Assembly (NCBI GenBank): GCA_903935585.1
Contig: CAIZSE010000102.1
Coordinates: 1-51,920 of the forward strand
Reading direction: 5' to 3'
DNA from: an uncultured Burkholderiales bacterium
Lineage (GTDB): Bacteria; Pseudomonadota; Gammaproteobacteria; Burkholderiales; Burkholderiaceae_C
Length of the DNA stretch: 51,920 bases
The translations under genes were made by a program, and so were the position numbers. The notes below the pieces were generated by a model. That model was given only the letters and a program-made list of their open reading frames with translations, ran no database searches and was not told the origin of the DNA. Shown piece by piece: positions 33,882-42,512 of the stretch (position 1 is the first letter of the stretch; each line of letters opens with the position of its first letter).

Positions 33882-35651
33882 ATGGGGGGCCACCGTTTAC
33901 TTTCGATATTGGCGATTGCGCTGGCCGTGGTCGTGCCGGCGCTGCTGGACAATGAGTTTTACCTGAAGATCATCTTCACCGCAGGCATGTACTACATCGC
34001 CGCTGCCGGGCTGAATGTGCTGGTGGGTTGGAGTGGCCAGAAATCGCTTGGGCATGCCGGCTTGTTTGCGGCGGGGGCCTACACGGCAGCATTGCTGACG
34101 GCGCAAGCAGGCTGGAACCCATGGCTTGCCTTGCTGGCTTCTGCGGTGGTGGCAGCCTTGTTTGGTTTGCTGATCGCTTTCCCCTCATTGCGCGTCAGGG
34201 GGCCATCCTTGGCCATGGTCACCATTGGCTTTGGCATCGTGGTGGAAAAGATCGTGACCGAATGGCAAGTGCCCTTTGGCGGTCAGGCCGGGATCTACGG
34301 GGTGGTTCCCCCTTCCTTGGGGGGGCAGATGCTGGGCATCCGTGAGTGGGCCTGGCTCATTTTGGCCTTTGCCTTCATCACGCATTTCCTCATCACCAAC
34401 TTGCTGCACGGCAAATATGGCCGGGCCATGCTGGCGGTGCAGGCCTCGGAGGTTGCTGCAGAGAGTGTGGGTGTCCATGTTCACCGTTTCAAAGTTCTGG
34501 CCTTTGTCATCAGCGCCGTGACCTGCGGTCTGGCCGGTGCCTTCATGGCGCAGCAAAACCAGTACATCAATTCGGACTTCATCAATTTCCGCTTGTCGAT
34601 TTTCCTGCTGCTGATCGTGCTCTTTGGCGGCCCTTCTGTCTGGGGGCCTGTTCTGGGTGCGATCGTGCTGACCTTGCTGGATGCATTTTTAGCCCGTTGG
34701 CCAGAGCTGCAGCACTTCACCTATGGCGCGCTGTTGCTGTTTGCGCTGTATGCCATGCCGCAAGGTTTGGCGGGGGCCCTGCACAAGGGCATGCGCAGAC
34801 TCGGCATGGGGGCTGCACTGGCGCCGATCGACCCGCCCAAAGAGGCCTGGAAATGCAAATACGCCGTGCCGCGAAATCCTGACGCGGTCATGCTGGAGGC
34901 GCAAGGCTTGTACAAAGCCTACGGCGGCGTGATCCCCACGCACAACATCAGCCTGACGCTGCGCCCGGGCCATATCCATTCGCTGATTGGCCCCAATGGG
35001 GCTGGCAAGACCACCCTTTTGAACATTCTTTCCGGCATCGTCCAGCCCGATCAAGGCTCGGTTAAGTTGTTTGGCAAAGACATCACCCGCCTGGGCGCCA
35101 GCGAAGTTTGCACGCTGGGCATTGGCCGAACTTTTCAGAACCTGCGCTTGTTTGCGCACATGTCGGTGCTCGAAAATGTGTTGGTCGGCCTGCATTCGCA
35201 CCTCGAAGCCGGCATCGCAGCCAGCATGCTGCGCACCCCGGGTTCTCGGCAGGAAGAAGCCGCCGCCCGGTCTGAGGCCATGGCCTTGCTTCGGTTTGCC
35301 GGACTTGAAGCACGCGCACATGCGCCGGCCGGCAGCTTGCCTTACGGCTTGCAGCGACGGCTGGAAATCGCCCGGGCTTTGGCAACACACCCCAGGCTGC
35401 TGTTGCTGGACGAGCCTGCGGCCGGCCTCAATCCTCAGGAGACCCAGGAACTGATTGGCTTGATCCGGCAAATTTCAGGCCTCGGCATCACGGTCATGCT
35501 CATCGAGCACCACATGGACTTGGTGATGGCGGTGTCAGACCACGTGGTGGTGCTCGACCATGGTGAAAAGATTGCAGAAGGCAGCCCCCAAGAGGTCCAG
35601 GCCGACCCTGCTGTCATCAAGGCCTACCTGGGTGACGAGGAGGATGAGTGA
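33882..35651 (+). CDS. Fused LivM permease and LivG ATPase
   Basis: This 589-residue protein joins two transporter subunits. Residues 1 to about 320 are a LivM permease (GLNVLVGWSGQKSLGHAGLFA, AESVGVHVHRFK). After a linker that includes WKCKYAVPRN, residues from about 340 are a LivG ATPase with Walker A GPNGAGKTT near 370, signature LPYGLQRRLEIARA near 486 and Walker B LLLLDEPAAGLNP near 506. The ATG at 33882 follows the livH stop; the frame is uninterrupted across the junction. Such fusions exist but are less usual than separate genes. The signature motif lacks the canonical LSGGQ. Confidence 0.92.
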   Translation: MGGHRLLSILAIALAVVVPALLDNEFYLKIIFTAGMYYIAAAGLNVLVGWSGQKSLGHAGLFAAGAYTAALLTAQAGWNPWLALLASAVVAALFGLLIAFPSLRVRGPSLAMVTIGFGIVVEKIVTEWQVPFGGQAGIYGVVPPSLGGQMLGIREWAWLILAFAFITHFLITNLLHGKYGRAMLAVQASEVAAESVGVHVHRFKVLAFVISAVTCGLAGAFMAQQNQYINSDFINFRLSIFLLLIVLFGGPSVWGPVLGAIVLTLLDAFLARWPELQHFTYGALLLFALYAMPQGLAGALHKGMRRLGMGAALAPIDPPKEAWKCKYAVPRNPDAVMLEAQGLYKAYGGVIPTHNISLTLRPGHIHSLIGPNGAGKTTLLNILSGIVQPDQGSVKLFGKDITRLGASEVCTLGIGRTFQNLRLFAHMSVLENVLVGLHSHLEAGIAASMLRTPGSRQEEAAARSEAMALLRFAGLEARAHAPAGSLPYGLQRRLEIARALATHPRLLLLDEPAAGLNPQETQELIGLIRQISGLGITVMLIEHHMDLVMAVSDHVVVLDHGEKIAEGSPQEVQADPAVIKAYLGDEEDE

Positions 35652-35652
35652 C

Positions 35653-36363
35653 ATGTTGAACATTCAGAACTTGGTGGTCAACTACGGTGCGATAGAGGCT
35701 TTGCGTGGCGTCAGCCTGCAGGTGAATGCGGGTGAAATTGTGGCCATCATCGGCGGCAATGGCGCCGGTAAAAGCACCTTGATGAAGGCCGTTTCAGGCT
35801 TGCAAGCTGTCAGTGGTGGCGCCATTCATTGGCAAGGGCACGACATCACGGCGATGCCCCCTCACCAAAGGGTGGCGGCAGGCATTTCCCAGTCCCCCGA
35901 AGGTCGACAGGTCTTTGCGGACCAATCGGTCGAAGACAACTTGCTCTTGGGGGCCTATCTGCGCCCTTCACGCGACCCTGAAGTGAAAGCCGATCTGGAA
36001 AGGCAGTACGCCATTTTTCCCAGATTGCGAGAAAGAAAAAACCAGCACGCTGGCACTTTGAGCGGGGGTGAGCAGCAAATGCTGGCCATCTCCCGGGCGC
36101 TGATGTCGCGGCCCAAGCTGTTGCTGCTGGACGAACCCTCGCTCGGTCTGGCGCCGCTCATCGTGAAAGAAATCTTTGCGGTTATCCGGCGCGTGCGGGA
36201 TGAAGGCGTCACGATTTTGCTGGTTGAGCAAATGGCCAACCAGGCCTTGAAAGTCTCTGACCGGGCCTACGTTTTGAAAAACGGCGTCATCGTCAACTCT
36301 GGCGCATCCAAAGACATTGCCAACGATCCGAGCGTGCGTGAGGCTTATCTGGGCAAGCACTGA
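35653..36363 (+). CDS. livF: ABC transporter ATP-binding protein, LivF family
   Basis: This 236-residue ATPase has Walker A GGNGAGKST near 35-43, signature LSGGEQQMLAISRAL and Walker B LLLLDEPSLGLAP. AGGAGG lies nine bases before ATG 35653. An ATG at 35644, overlapping the previous stop, would leave no spacing from that Shine-Dalgarno. It forms the second nucleotide-binding half of the transporter with the LivG domain upstream. Confidence 0.92.
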   Translation: MLNIQNLVVNYGAIEALRGVSLQVNAGEIVAIIGGNGAGKSTLMKAVSGLQAVSGGAIHWQGHDITAMPPHQRVAAGISQSPEGRQVFADQSVEDNLLLGAYLRPSRDPEVKADLERQYAIFPRLRERKNQHAGTLSGGEQQMLAISRALMSRPKLLLLDEPSLGLAPLIVKEIFAVIRRVRDEGVTILLVEQMANQALKVSDRAYVLKNGVIVNSGASKDIANDPSVREAYLGKH

Positions 36364-36386
36364 CATTCAAAAAAAGAAAGACCGAC

Positions 36387-37664
36387 ATGAACAACGCCAA
36401 CTACTCCAGCCGCATCAGTGGATTTCATAAAAAATCTGTCGATGAGCGCATTGCGCTGATTGCCGACATGGCGGGCCTGAACGACACCGAGCGCGCCTTG
36501 ATGGGCAACTCCGGCAACCTCGATCAGGAAATCGGCAACCACATGATCGAGAACTTTCTGGGCACGATGACCATCCCCGTGGGCATTGCGACCAACATGA
36601 AGGTCGATGGGCGCGATGTGCTGGTGCCCATGGCCACCGAAGAGTCCTCGGTGGTGGCGGCGGTCTGCAACGCGGCCCGCCAGTCTTATGACAACGGGGG
36701 CTTCATCACCTCGATGTCGGGCACGCGCATGATCGCGCAGATTCAGTTGGTGCAGGTGTCAGACCCGTACCACGCCCGAATGGCCATCCTGGAGCGCAAA
36801 GAAGACATTCGCCTGATTTGTGACGCCTGCGACCCGATGCTCATCAAGCTGGGGGGCGGATTCAGAGAGCTGGAAGTGCGCGTCATTGACACGTTGTCAG
36901 GCCCCATGGTGATCACCCACATCATTGTGGACACCCTGGATGCCATGGGGGCCAACGCGGTCAACACCATGGCCGAAAAACTGGCGCCATCCATTGCGCA
37001 GTGGACGGGTGGGCGTACCTACCTGCGCATCTTGTCCAACCTGGCGGACCATCGGCTGGCGCGCGCGCGCTGTGTCTGGCGCAGCGAAGACATCGGGGGG
37101 GCAGACGTGCGTGATGGCATGTTGCTGGCTTATCACTTTGCCGAAGCAGACCCCTACCGTGCAGCCACGCACAACAAGGGCATCATGAACGGCATCAGTG
37201 CCGTGGTGTTGGCCACGGGCAATGACACGCGTGCTGTCGAATCGGGCGCACACGCCTACGCCTCACGCCATGGGCGATACACCAGCTTGACCCGCTGGGA
37301 AGTCACCAACGAAGGCCACCTCGCCGGCTCGATTGAAGTGCCCATGGCCGTTGGTTTGATTGGCGGCGCCACCAAGCTGCACCCCATGGCCAAGACCGCG
37401 CTGAAGATCCTGAATGTTCAATCGGCCAGTGAACTGGCCCGCATCATCGCTGCGGTCGGATTGGCACAAAACTTTGCCGCCATCAAGGCGCTGGCCACCA
37501 CCGGCATCCAGAAGGGCCACATGTCCCTGCATTCGCACAACATCGCCATGATGGCCGGTGCGGTGGGCCACGAGGTGGATCAACTGGCCCAAATTTTGGT
37601 GGCCAAAGGCATGGTCCGCCTGGATATCGCCGAAAAGGAACTGGCGATCCTTCGCGCCAGCTGA
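36387..37664 (+). CDS. mvaA: Class II (degradative) HMG-CoA reductase
   Basis: This 425-residue enzyme oxidises mevalonate plus CoA to HMG-CoA with NAD, the first step of mevalonate catabolism. The active-site set is complete: E85/E86 in ATEES, K264 in THNKGIMNG, D280 in ATGNDTRA and H378 in KGHMSLHSH. The spacing K264-D280-H378 equals that of Pseudomonas mevalonii K267-D283-H381. It follows livF by 23 bp in the same operon. The next step needs an HMG-CoA lyase, which is not in the window. Regulation by the divergent MocR protein is inferred. Confidence 0.93.
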   Translation: MNNANYSSRISGFHKKSVDERIALIADMAGLNDTERALMGNSGNLDQEIGNHMIENFLGTMTIPVGIATNMKVDGRDVLVPMATEESSVVAAVCNAARQSYDNGGFITSMSGTRMIAQIQLVQVSDPYHARMAILERKEDIRLICDACDPMLIKLGGGFRELEVRVIDTLSGPMVITHIIVDTLDAMGANAVNTMAEKLAPSIAQWTGGRTYLRILSNLADHRLARARCVWRSEDIGGADVRDGMLLAYHFAEADPYRAATHNKGIMNGISAVVLATGNDTRAVESGAHAYASRHGRYTSLTRWEVTNEGHLAGSIEVPMAVGLIGGATKLHPMAKTALKILNVQSASELARIIAAVGLAQNFAAIKALATTGIQKGHMSLHSHNIAMMAGAVGHEVDQLAQILVAKGMVRLDIAEKELAILRAS

Positions 37665-37689
37665 GTCTTTCAGCCTTTAACATCGAGGG

Positions 37690-38331
37690 ATGCTGCAATA
37701 CCAAACCATCCCCGTCACCCCCTTCCAGCAAAACTGTTCCTTGGTCTGGGACGATCAGACGCTTCAGGCGGCAGTGGTCGATCCGGGGGGCGACCTCGAT
37801 TTGATTTTGGGCGCCGTGAAGCAACACGGCCTTCGCCTGGAGCAGATCTGGATCACCCACGGCCATCTGGACCACGCCTCGGGCACGGCCGATCTGGCCG
37901 AACAACTGGGGGGCCTGCCCATCATCGGCCCGCATCCGGCCGACCAGTTCTGGATTGACGGTTTGCCGCAAGCGGCCTCGGCCTATGGTTTTCCGCCGGC
38001 TCGGGTCTTCAAGCCCACGCGTTGGCTGGCCGATGGCGACACCGTCACGCTGGGCGCGCACACCTTGCAAGTGCGCCACTGCCCGGGGCACACGCCAGGC
38101 CATGTGGTGTTTTATTCGCCGGAGATCAAACGTGCCTTTGTGGGCGATGTGCTGTTTGCAGGCAGCATTGGTCGAACCGATTTTCCGCAAGGCAACCACG
38201 ACGATTTGATCGCCAGCATCACCCAGCGCCTGTGGCCCATGGGCAATGACACAGTGTTCATTCCCGGCCATGGCCCCGAAAGCACCTTTGGCCGTGAACG
38301 CCAGTCCAACCCCTATGTGGGTGGCACCTGA
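37690..38331 (+). CDS. MBL-fold metallo-hydrolase (glyoxalase II-like)
   Basis: This 213-residue metallo-beta-lactamase-fold hydrolase has the zinc motif THGHLDHASG at 56-65, then HCPGHTPGHVVF and GDVLFAGSIGRTDFP, ending with FIPGHGPEST. This pattern is that of the YcbL/glyoxalase II-like group, which hydrolyse thioesters such as S-lactoylglutathione. It is cytoplasmic and single-domain. It follows mvaA by 25 bp but is a common housekeeping gene, so functional linkage is doubtful. Confidence 0.88.
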   Translation: MLQYQTIPVTPFQQNCSLVWDDQTLQAAVVDPGGDLDLILGAVKQHGLRLEQIWITHGHLDHASGTADLAEQLGGLPIIGPHPADQFWIDGLPQAASAYGFPPARVFKPTRWLADGDTVTLGAHTLQVRHCPGHTPGHVVFYSPEIKRAFVGDVLFAGSIGRTDFPQGNHDDLIASITQRLWPMGNDTVFIPGHGPESTFGRERQSNPYVGGT

Positions 38332-38345
38332 AAGGGCTGGCGCCC

Positions 38346-39215
38346 TCAGCCTTTGAGGGCTTGCTCGTACAGGGTTTGCACCTTGGGCAGGTTGGCCTCG
38401 AGTTCCTGAATGCGGTTGGCCCCACTGGGGTGGGTAGACAGAAATGAAGGGCTGCCATTGCTGCTGGCCGACTGCATTTTTTGCCACAGGCTGACACTGG
38501 CTTCCGGCTTGTAGCCACCTCGCGCGGCGATTTCCAGGCCCACCAGATCCGACTCGGTTTCGTCGTCGCGGCTGTACTTCAGGGTGAGCAACTGGGTGCC
38601 CAGATTGGCGGCGACATCGCCCAAAGAACCCAGGCCCAGCAGTTGTGACGCAATCGACAAGCCGATGCTGGTGGCCTGGCTTTTGGCCAGCCGTTCGCGG
38701 GCGTGTTCGCGCAGGGCGTGCGCCATCTCGTGGCCCATGATCATGGCCGCCTCGTCATCGGTCAGCTTCAATTTGTCCAGGATGCCGGTGTAAAAAGCAA
38801 TCTTGCCCCCAGGCATGCACCAGGCGTTGATTTGCTGGCTGCCAATCAGATTGACTTGCCACTTCCATTCGCGCGAGCGGGGGTTCCATTGGGCCGTATG
38901 CGGAATGAGTTTTTGCGCGATCGTTTGCAGGCGTTGCAGTTGTGGGTGGCCATCGGGGGCCAGCGCACCCTTCGCCCGGGCATCTGCCAGAACCTGCGAA
39001 TACTGTTGCCTGGCCGAGGTTTCCAGCGTTTCGGCCGGCACCAGTTTGCGCAAGCCGGACGAAGAACCCACGTCTACCTGGGCCAAGGCCGAACCGGCCG
39101 CTGTGGCACCCGCAGCCAGCATGAAAGCCCGGCGGGCTTGCCAGCGAGGGGATGCGTGAGCCGATGCTTTGGCGGCATCGTCAGGCTGGGTTTTGAAGTC
39201 GCAAATAAAGCACAT
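38346..39215 (-). CDS. M48 family metallopeptidase
   Basis: This 289-residue exported zinc peptidase has HEMAH at 162-166, followed by EHARERL, and a later ETESDLVGLEIAARGGY carrying the third zinc ligand. An RRAFMLAAGATAAGSALAQ segment near 28-46 acts as the signal peptide and looks Tat-like, though it starts late after a cysteine-containing N-terminus. ATG 39215 is preferred over an upstream TTG. Homologues such as LoiP/BepA act in outer-membrane protein quality control. Confidence 0.88.
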   Translation of the reverse strand: MCFICDFKTQPDDAAKASAHASPRWQARRAFMLAAGATAAGSALAQVDVGSSSGLRKLVPAETLETSARQQYSQVLADARAKGALAPDGHPQLQRLQTIAQKLIPHTAQWNPRSREWKWQVNLIGSQQINAWCMPGGKIAFYTGILDKLKLTDDEAAMIMGHEMAHALREHARERLAKSQATSIGLSIASQLLGLGSLGDVAANLGTQLLTLKYSRDDETESDLVGLEIAARGGYKPEASVSLWQKMQSASSNGSPSFLSTHPSGANRIQELEANLPKVQTLYEQALKG

Positions 39216-39255
39216 GGTCCGCAAATGATAGCGATTTGCCCAAGTTCAAGATGGC

Positions 39256-39277
39256 CGGACCCTTGCGCAAGGGTCCG
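39256..39277. promoter_or_regulatory. Perfect 22-bp palindrome upstream of permease gene
   Basis: CGGACCCTTGC and its reverse complement meet to form a 22-bp palindrome ending 11 bp before the permease ATG. A wider pair, AGCGAT (39230-39235) and ATCGCT (39281-39286), flanks it. It lies in the divergent region with the M48 gene and could be an operator or an RNA hairpin over the ribosome-binding site. Confidence 0.6.
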
Positions 39278-39288
39278 ATAATCGCTGC

Positions 39289-40665
39289 ATGGCCGATACC
39301 GCACCCCCCACCCCCACCACAGCGACCACCCCCACAGCCCCTTCCTCGCCGAACACGGTGCGCACCTGGCGCGAGGCGCTGCGGCTGTATGTGCAACCCG
39401 CCAGCTTGCGCATGCTGGCGCTGGGATTTTCGGCGGGTCTGCCCCTGCTGCTGGTGCTGGGTACGCTCAGCTTCAGGCTGCGCGAGGCGGGCATCGACCG
39501 CAGCACCATTGGTTACCTGAGTTGGGTGGGCCTGGCCTATGGCGTCAAGTGGATGTGGGCGCCGCTGGTGGACCGCATGCCCCTTCCCTGGCTCACACGG
39601 CAACTGGGGCGGCGGCGCAGCTGGTTGCTGCTGTCGCAAATCGTCATCGCGGTCGGTCTGGTGGGCATGGCCCTGAACGATCCTTCGCAGCTGCTGGGGC
39701 CCTTGGTGGCCTGTGCTTTGGCGGTGGCGGTGGCCTCGGCCACGCAAGACATTGCGCTCGATGCCTACCGCATCGAGTCGGCCGAGGTGAACGCCCAGGC
39801 GGCACTGGCGGCCAGCTACCAGACCGGTTATCGCCTGGCCATGATCTGGGCGGGTGCTGGCGTGCTGTGGATCGCTGCGTGGGCCCAGGGTGATCAGGCC
39901 TCGGGCTATGCCCAGGCGGCCTGGAAAATCGCTTATCTGGTCATGGCGGCCAGCATGCTGCCAGGCATGCTCATGGTGTTGGGCTCGCCCGAGCCGGTGG
40001 CTGCGCCACTCAAGCCAGCGCGCAACCTGGCCGAATGGCTGCAAGGTGCACTGGTGGAACCATTTGCCGACTTCTGGCAACGCTACCGCTGGCAAGCACT
40101 TTGGCTGCTGGCGCTGATCGCGACGTACCGCATCAGCGATGTGGTCATGGGCATCATGGCCAACCCGTTTTATGTCGACATGGGTTTCACCAAAACCGAA
40201 GTGGCCAGTGTGACCAAAGTCTATGGGGTGGTCATGACCCTGGTGGGTGCCTTTGTGGGGGGGGTGCTGTCTGCGCGGTGGGGTGTCATGCGCATCCTCA
40301 TGCTGGGCGCGGTGCTCAGCGCGGGCACCAACTTGCTGTTTGTGTGGCTCAGCGGGTTGGGGCACAACGTGAGCGCCTTGATCTGGGTCATCTCGGCCGA
40401 CAACCTGGCCAGCGGCATCGCCTCGGCCGCCTTCATTGCGTATTTGTCGTCGCTCACCAACATCAGCTATTCGGCCACGCAATACGCGCTGCTGAGCTCC
40501 ATGATGCTGCTGCTGCCCAAGTTCGTGGCGGGTTTTTCGGGCGAGTTTGTCGATGCCTATGGCTACGCCAGCTTCTTCACGGCCACCGCCTGGATGGGTT
40601 TGCCGGTGCTGCTGCTGGTGGTTTTGGCGTCCAGGGTGCATGCCCGGCAAACCGGGGCCGCCTGA
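39289..40665 (+). CDS. ampG: AmpG-like MFS permease
   Basis: This 458-residue major facilitator protein belongs to the PAT/AmpG group, with about 12 membrane segments. Landmarks are LALGFSAGLPLLLVLGTLSFRLREAG, KWMWAPLVDR, the SATQDIALDAYR motif and GMRILMLGAVLS-like repeats. AmpG imports anhydromuropeptides from peptidoglycan recycling. The proline/threonine-rich first 25 residues look like a flexible N-terminal tail. No clear Shine-Dalgarno is visible, because the palindrome occupies that region. Confidence 0.85.
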   Translation: MADTAPPTPTTATTPTAPSSPNTVRTWREALRLYVQPASLRMLALGFSAGLPLLLVLGTLSFRLREAGIDRSTIGYLSWVGLAYGVKWMWAPLVDRMPLPWLTRQLGRRRSWLLLSQIVIAVGLVGMALNDPSQLLGPLVACALAVAVASATQDIALDAYRIESAEVNAQAALAASYQTGYRLAMIWAGAGVLWIAAWAQGDQASGYAQAAWKIAYLVMAASMLPGMLMVLGSPEPVAAPLKPARNLAEWLQGALVEPFADFWQRYRWQALWLLALIATYRISDVVMGIMANPFYVDMGFTKTEVASVTKVYGVVMTLVGAFVGGVLSARWGVMRILMLGAVLSAGTNLLFVWLSGLGHNVSALIWVISADNLASGIASAAFIAYLSSLTNISYSATQYALLSSMMLLLPKFVAGFSGEFVDAYGYASFFTATAWMGLPVLLLVVLASRVHARQTGAA

Positions 40666-40722
40666 GGCGCCCCTTTTTGACCTGGTCGAACGGCTTGCAG
40701 GGGCAGCTTTGAGGATAGCAAG

Positions 40723-40763
40723 GCAAAAAAAATGCAGCGAACACCTGAAGGCGCGCTGCATTT
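40723..40763 (-). terminator. Rho-independent terminator of CHCC zinc protein gene
   Basis: On the minus strand a 10-bp stem (AAATGCAGCG at 40730-40739 pairing with 40754-40763) has a 14-nt loop and a T-run of eight or more (40724-40732). It follows the minus-strand stop at 40797 and also faces the convergent permease gene. Confidence 0.8.
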
Positions 40764-40796
40764 GGGGCGCATCACCATGATGGTGAATGCAAGCCT

Positions 40797-41003
40797 TCAG
40801 TGGTGGTGTCCCACCACCTCCCCGGCTTTCAGTTTGTAAACCGTGCCGCAATAAGGGCACCTGGCTTCACCGGTTTTGGTGATGTCCAAATAAACCTTGG
40901 GGTGGCTGTTCCAGAGCTTCATGTCGGCTTTGGGGCTGGGGCAAAACACACCGCCTTGGGGGTTCAGGTCGGTGGCCAGCAGTTCAACAGGGGTGGTGCT
41001 CAT
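40797..41003 (-). CDS. Zinc-finger domain protein (zf-CHCC type)
   Basis: This 68-residue protein has C21, H34, C49 and C52 as likely zinc ligands, in a pattern like that of the zf-CHCC family related to the mitochondrial NDUFS6 subunit. The end, VVGHHH, is histidine-rich. ATG 41003 follows the ilvE stop by 11 bases, so it is probably co-transcribed with ilvE. Role unknown; a small accessory of respiratory or Fe-S proteins is possible. Confidence 0.8.
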   Translation of the reverse strand: MSTTPVELLATDLNPQGGVFCPSPKADMKLWNSHPKVYLDITKTGEARCPYCGTVYKLKAGEVVGHHH

Positions 41004-41014
41004 GTTCACGGTCC

Positions 41015-41965
41015 TCAAACCAAAGTCAGCCAGTGGGCGTATTTGGGGTTGCGGCCGTTGACGATGTCAAAGAACGCGGTCTGGATTTTTTCGGTGATCG
41101 GGCCGCGGCTGCCGACATAGCCGTCCTTGCCCAGCTCGATGCGGTCGAGTTCACGGATTGGCGTGACCTCGGCGGCGGTGCCGGTGAAGAAGGCTTCGTC
41201 GGCGATGTACACCTCGTCGCGGGTGATGCGCTTTTGCACGATTTCCAGGCCCAGATCCTTGGCGATGTGGAACACCGTGTTGCGGGTGATGCCGTTCAGG
41301 GCGCCTGCCGACAAGTCGGGGGTGTAGATCACACCGTCCTTGACGACAAAGATGTTTTCGCCAGCGCCTTCAGACACAAAGCCCGAGGTGTCCAGCAGCA
41401 AGGCTTCGTCGTAGCCCTCGTCGGTCACTTCCATGTTGGCCAGGATCGAGTTGGTGTAGTTGCTCACCGCTTTGGCCTGCGTCATGGTGATGTTGACGTG
41501 GTGGCGTGTGTAGCTGCTGGTCTTGACGCGGATGCCGCGCTTCATGCCTTCTTCGCCCAGGTAGGCGCCCCAGGTCCAGGCGGCCACCATCAAATGGATG
41601 GTGTTGCCCTTCGGGCTCACGCCCAGCTTTTTGTCGCCGATCCAGGTCAGGGGGCGGATGTAGCCGCTTTCCAGGTGGTTCTCTCGGACCACGGCGCGCT
41701 GGGCTTCCTTGACTTGGTCTTTGGTGAACGGAATGGCCATGCGCAGGATTTTGGCGCTGTTGAACAGGCGCTCGGTGTGCTCTTCGAGGCGAAAGATGGC
41801 GGTGCCTTGGCCGGTTTTGTAGGCGCGCACGCCTTCAAATGCGCCGCAGCCGTAGTGCAGGGTGTGGCTCAGGACGTGGATCTTGGCGTCGCGCCAATCG
41901 ACCATCTGGCCATCCATCCAGATTTTGCCGTCACGGTCTGACATGGAGGGAATGACTACGCTCAT
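41015..41965 (-). CDS. ilvE: Branched-chain amino acid aminotransferase
   Basis: This 316-residue fold-type IV PLP enzyme interconverts leucine, isoleucine and valine with their 2-oxo acids. Motifs are HVLSHTLHYGCGAFEGVRAYKT, the PLP lysine in MTQAKAVSNYTNS, and EGAGENIFVVKDG. AAAGGA precedes ATG 41965 by about 8 nt. The gene leads a two-gene operon with the CHCC zinc protein. Confidence 0.95.
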   Translation of the reverse strand: MSVVIPSMSDRDGKIWMDGQMVDWRDAKIHVLSHTLHYGCGAFEGVRAYKTGQGTAIFRLEEHTERLFNSAKILRMAIPFTKDQVKEAQRAVVRENHLESGYIRPLTWIGDKKLGVSPKGNTIHLMVAAWTWGAYLGEEGMKRGIRVKTSSYTRHHVNITMTQAKAVSNYTNSILANMEVTDEGYDEALLLDTSGFVSEGAGENIFVVKDGVIYTPDLSAGALNGITRNTVFHIAKDLGLEIVQKRITRDEVYIADEAFFTGTAAEVTPIRELDRIELGKDGYVGSRGPITEKIQTAFFDIVNGRNPKYAHWLTLV

Positions 41966-42053
41966 GAAAGTGTCCTTTGAAGGGGGCTTGGAAAGGTAAA
42001 AAGCAATTTTAAGGTCTGGCGGCCCATGTGGCGAAAAAGACCTTCAGGGGTGT

Positions 42054-42485
42054 CTAGTTGGGCATTTCGTTGGGTGTCGCTTCGGCTTGGCTTTCAGGTT
42101 CGGGGCGTACCAGCGTCCATTCGGTCAGTTTGCCCCCCACAAAGGTGGCCGTGACGTGCGATTCGCTGGCATCGGTCCAGCGGTAAATCTCGGGTTGGGT
42201 GTCTTTGTCGGATTGCAGCGCGCCCAAAGACCGTGTCATGGCGATCACATGCATCAAGGTCGCGCCTTTTTGCAGCTTGGCGTTCAGCATCACGGCGCTG
42301 GCCACATGGCCGATGGGGCGGTGGGCGGCTTTTTTCAGGATGGTGACCATGCGCGTGAAGTGCAGCAGGATCCACATCACCACGCCGCCTACTGCCAGCG
42401 CAATGCCGGCCCATTGAAAGGCTTGCCAGGCCCCGATGGTGAAGACGACGATGGCCAAAGGGGCCAGTAGTTTGTTGAAATTCAT
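42054..42485 (-). CDS. Hypothetical small membrane protein
   Basis: The 143-residue product has two hydrophobic segments (about 7-22 and 26-43), then a soluble C-terminal part ending in an acidic, glutamate-rich tail. The stretch MRKxx-free loop RPIGHVASAVMLNAKLQ is conserved-looking, but I do not recognise the family. It starts 27 bp after radA on the same strand, so it may be co-transcribed. Function unknown. Confidence 0.7.
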   Translation of the reverse strand: MNFNKLLAPLAIVVFTIGAWQAFQWAGIALAVGGVVMWILLHFTRMVTILKKAAHRPIGHVASAVMLNAKLQKGATLMHVIAMTRSLGALQSDKDTQPEIYRWTDASESHVTATFVGGKLTEWTLVRPEPESQAEATPNEMPN

Positions 42486-42512
42486 GGGGGCAGATTGTGC
42501 CTTGAGGGCCTT

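Noticed and set aside
39181-40860. 559-codon open frame on the minus strand
   Set aside because: Antisense to the AmpG-like permease, with a low-complexity histidine/glutamine/arginine composition.
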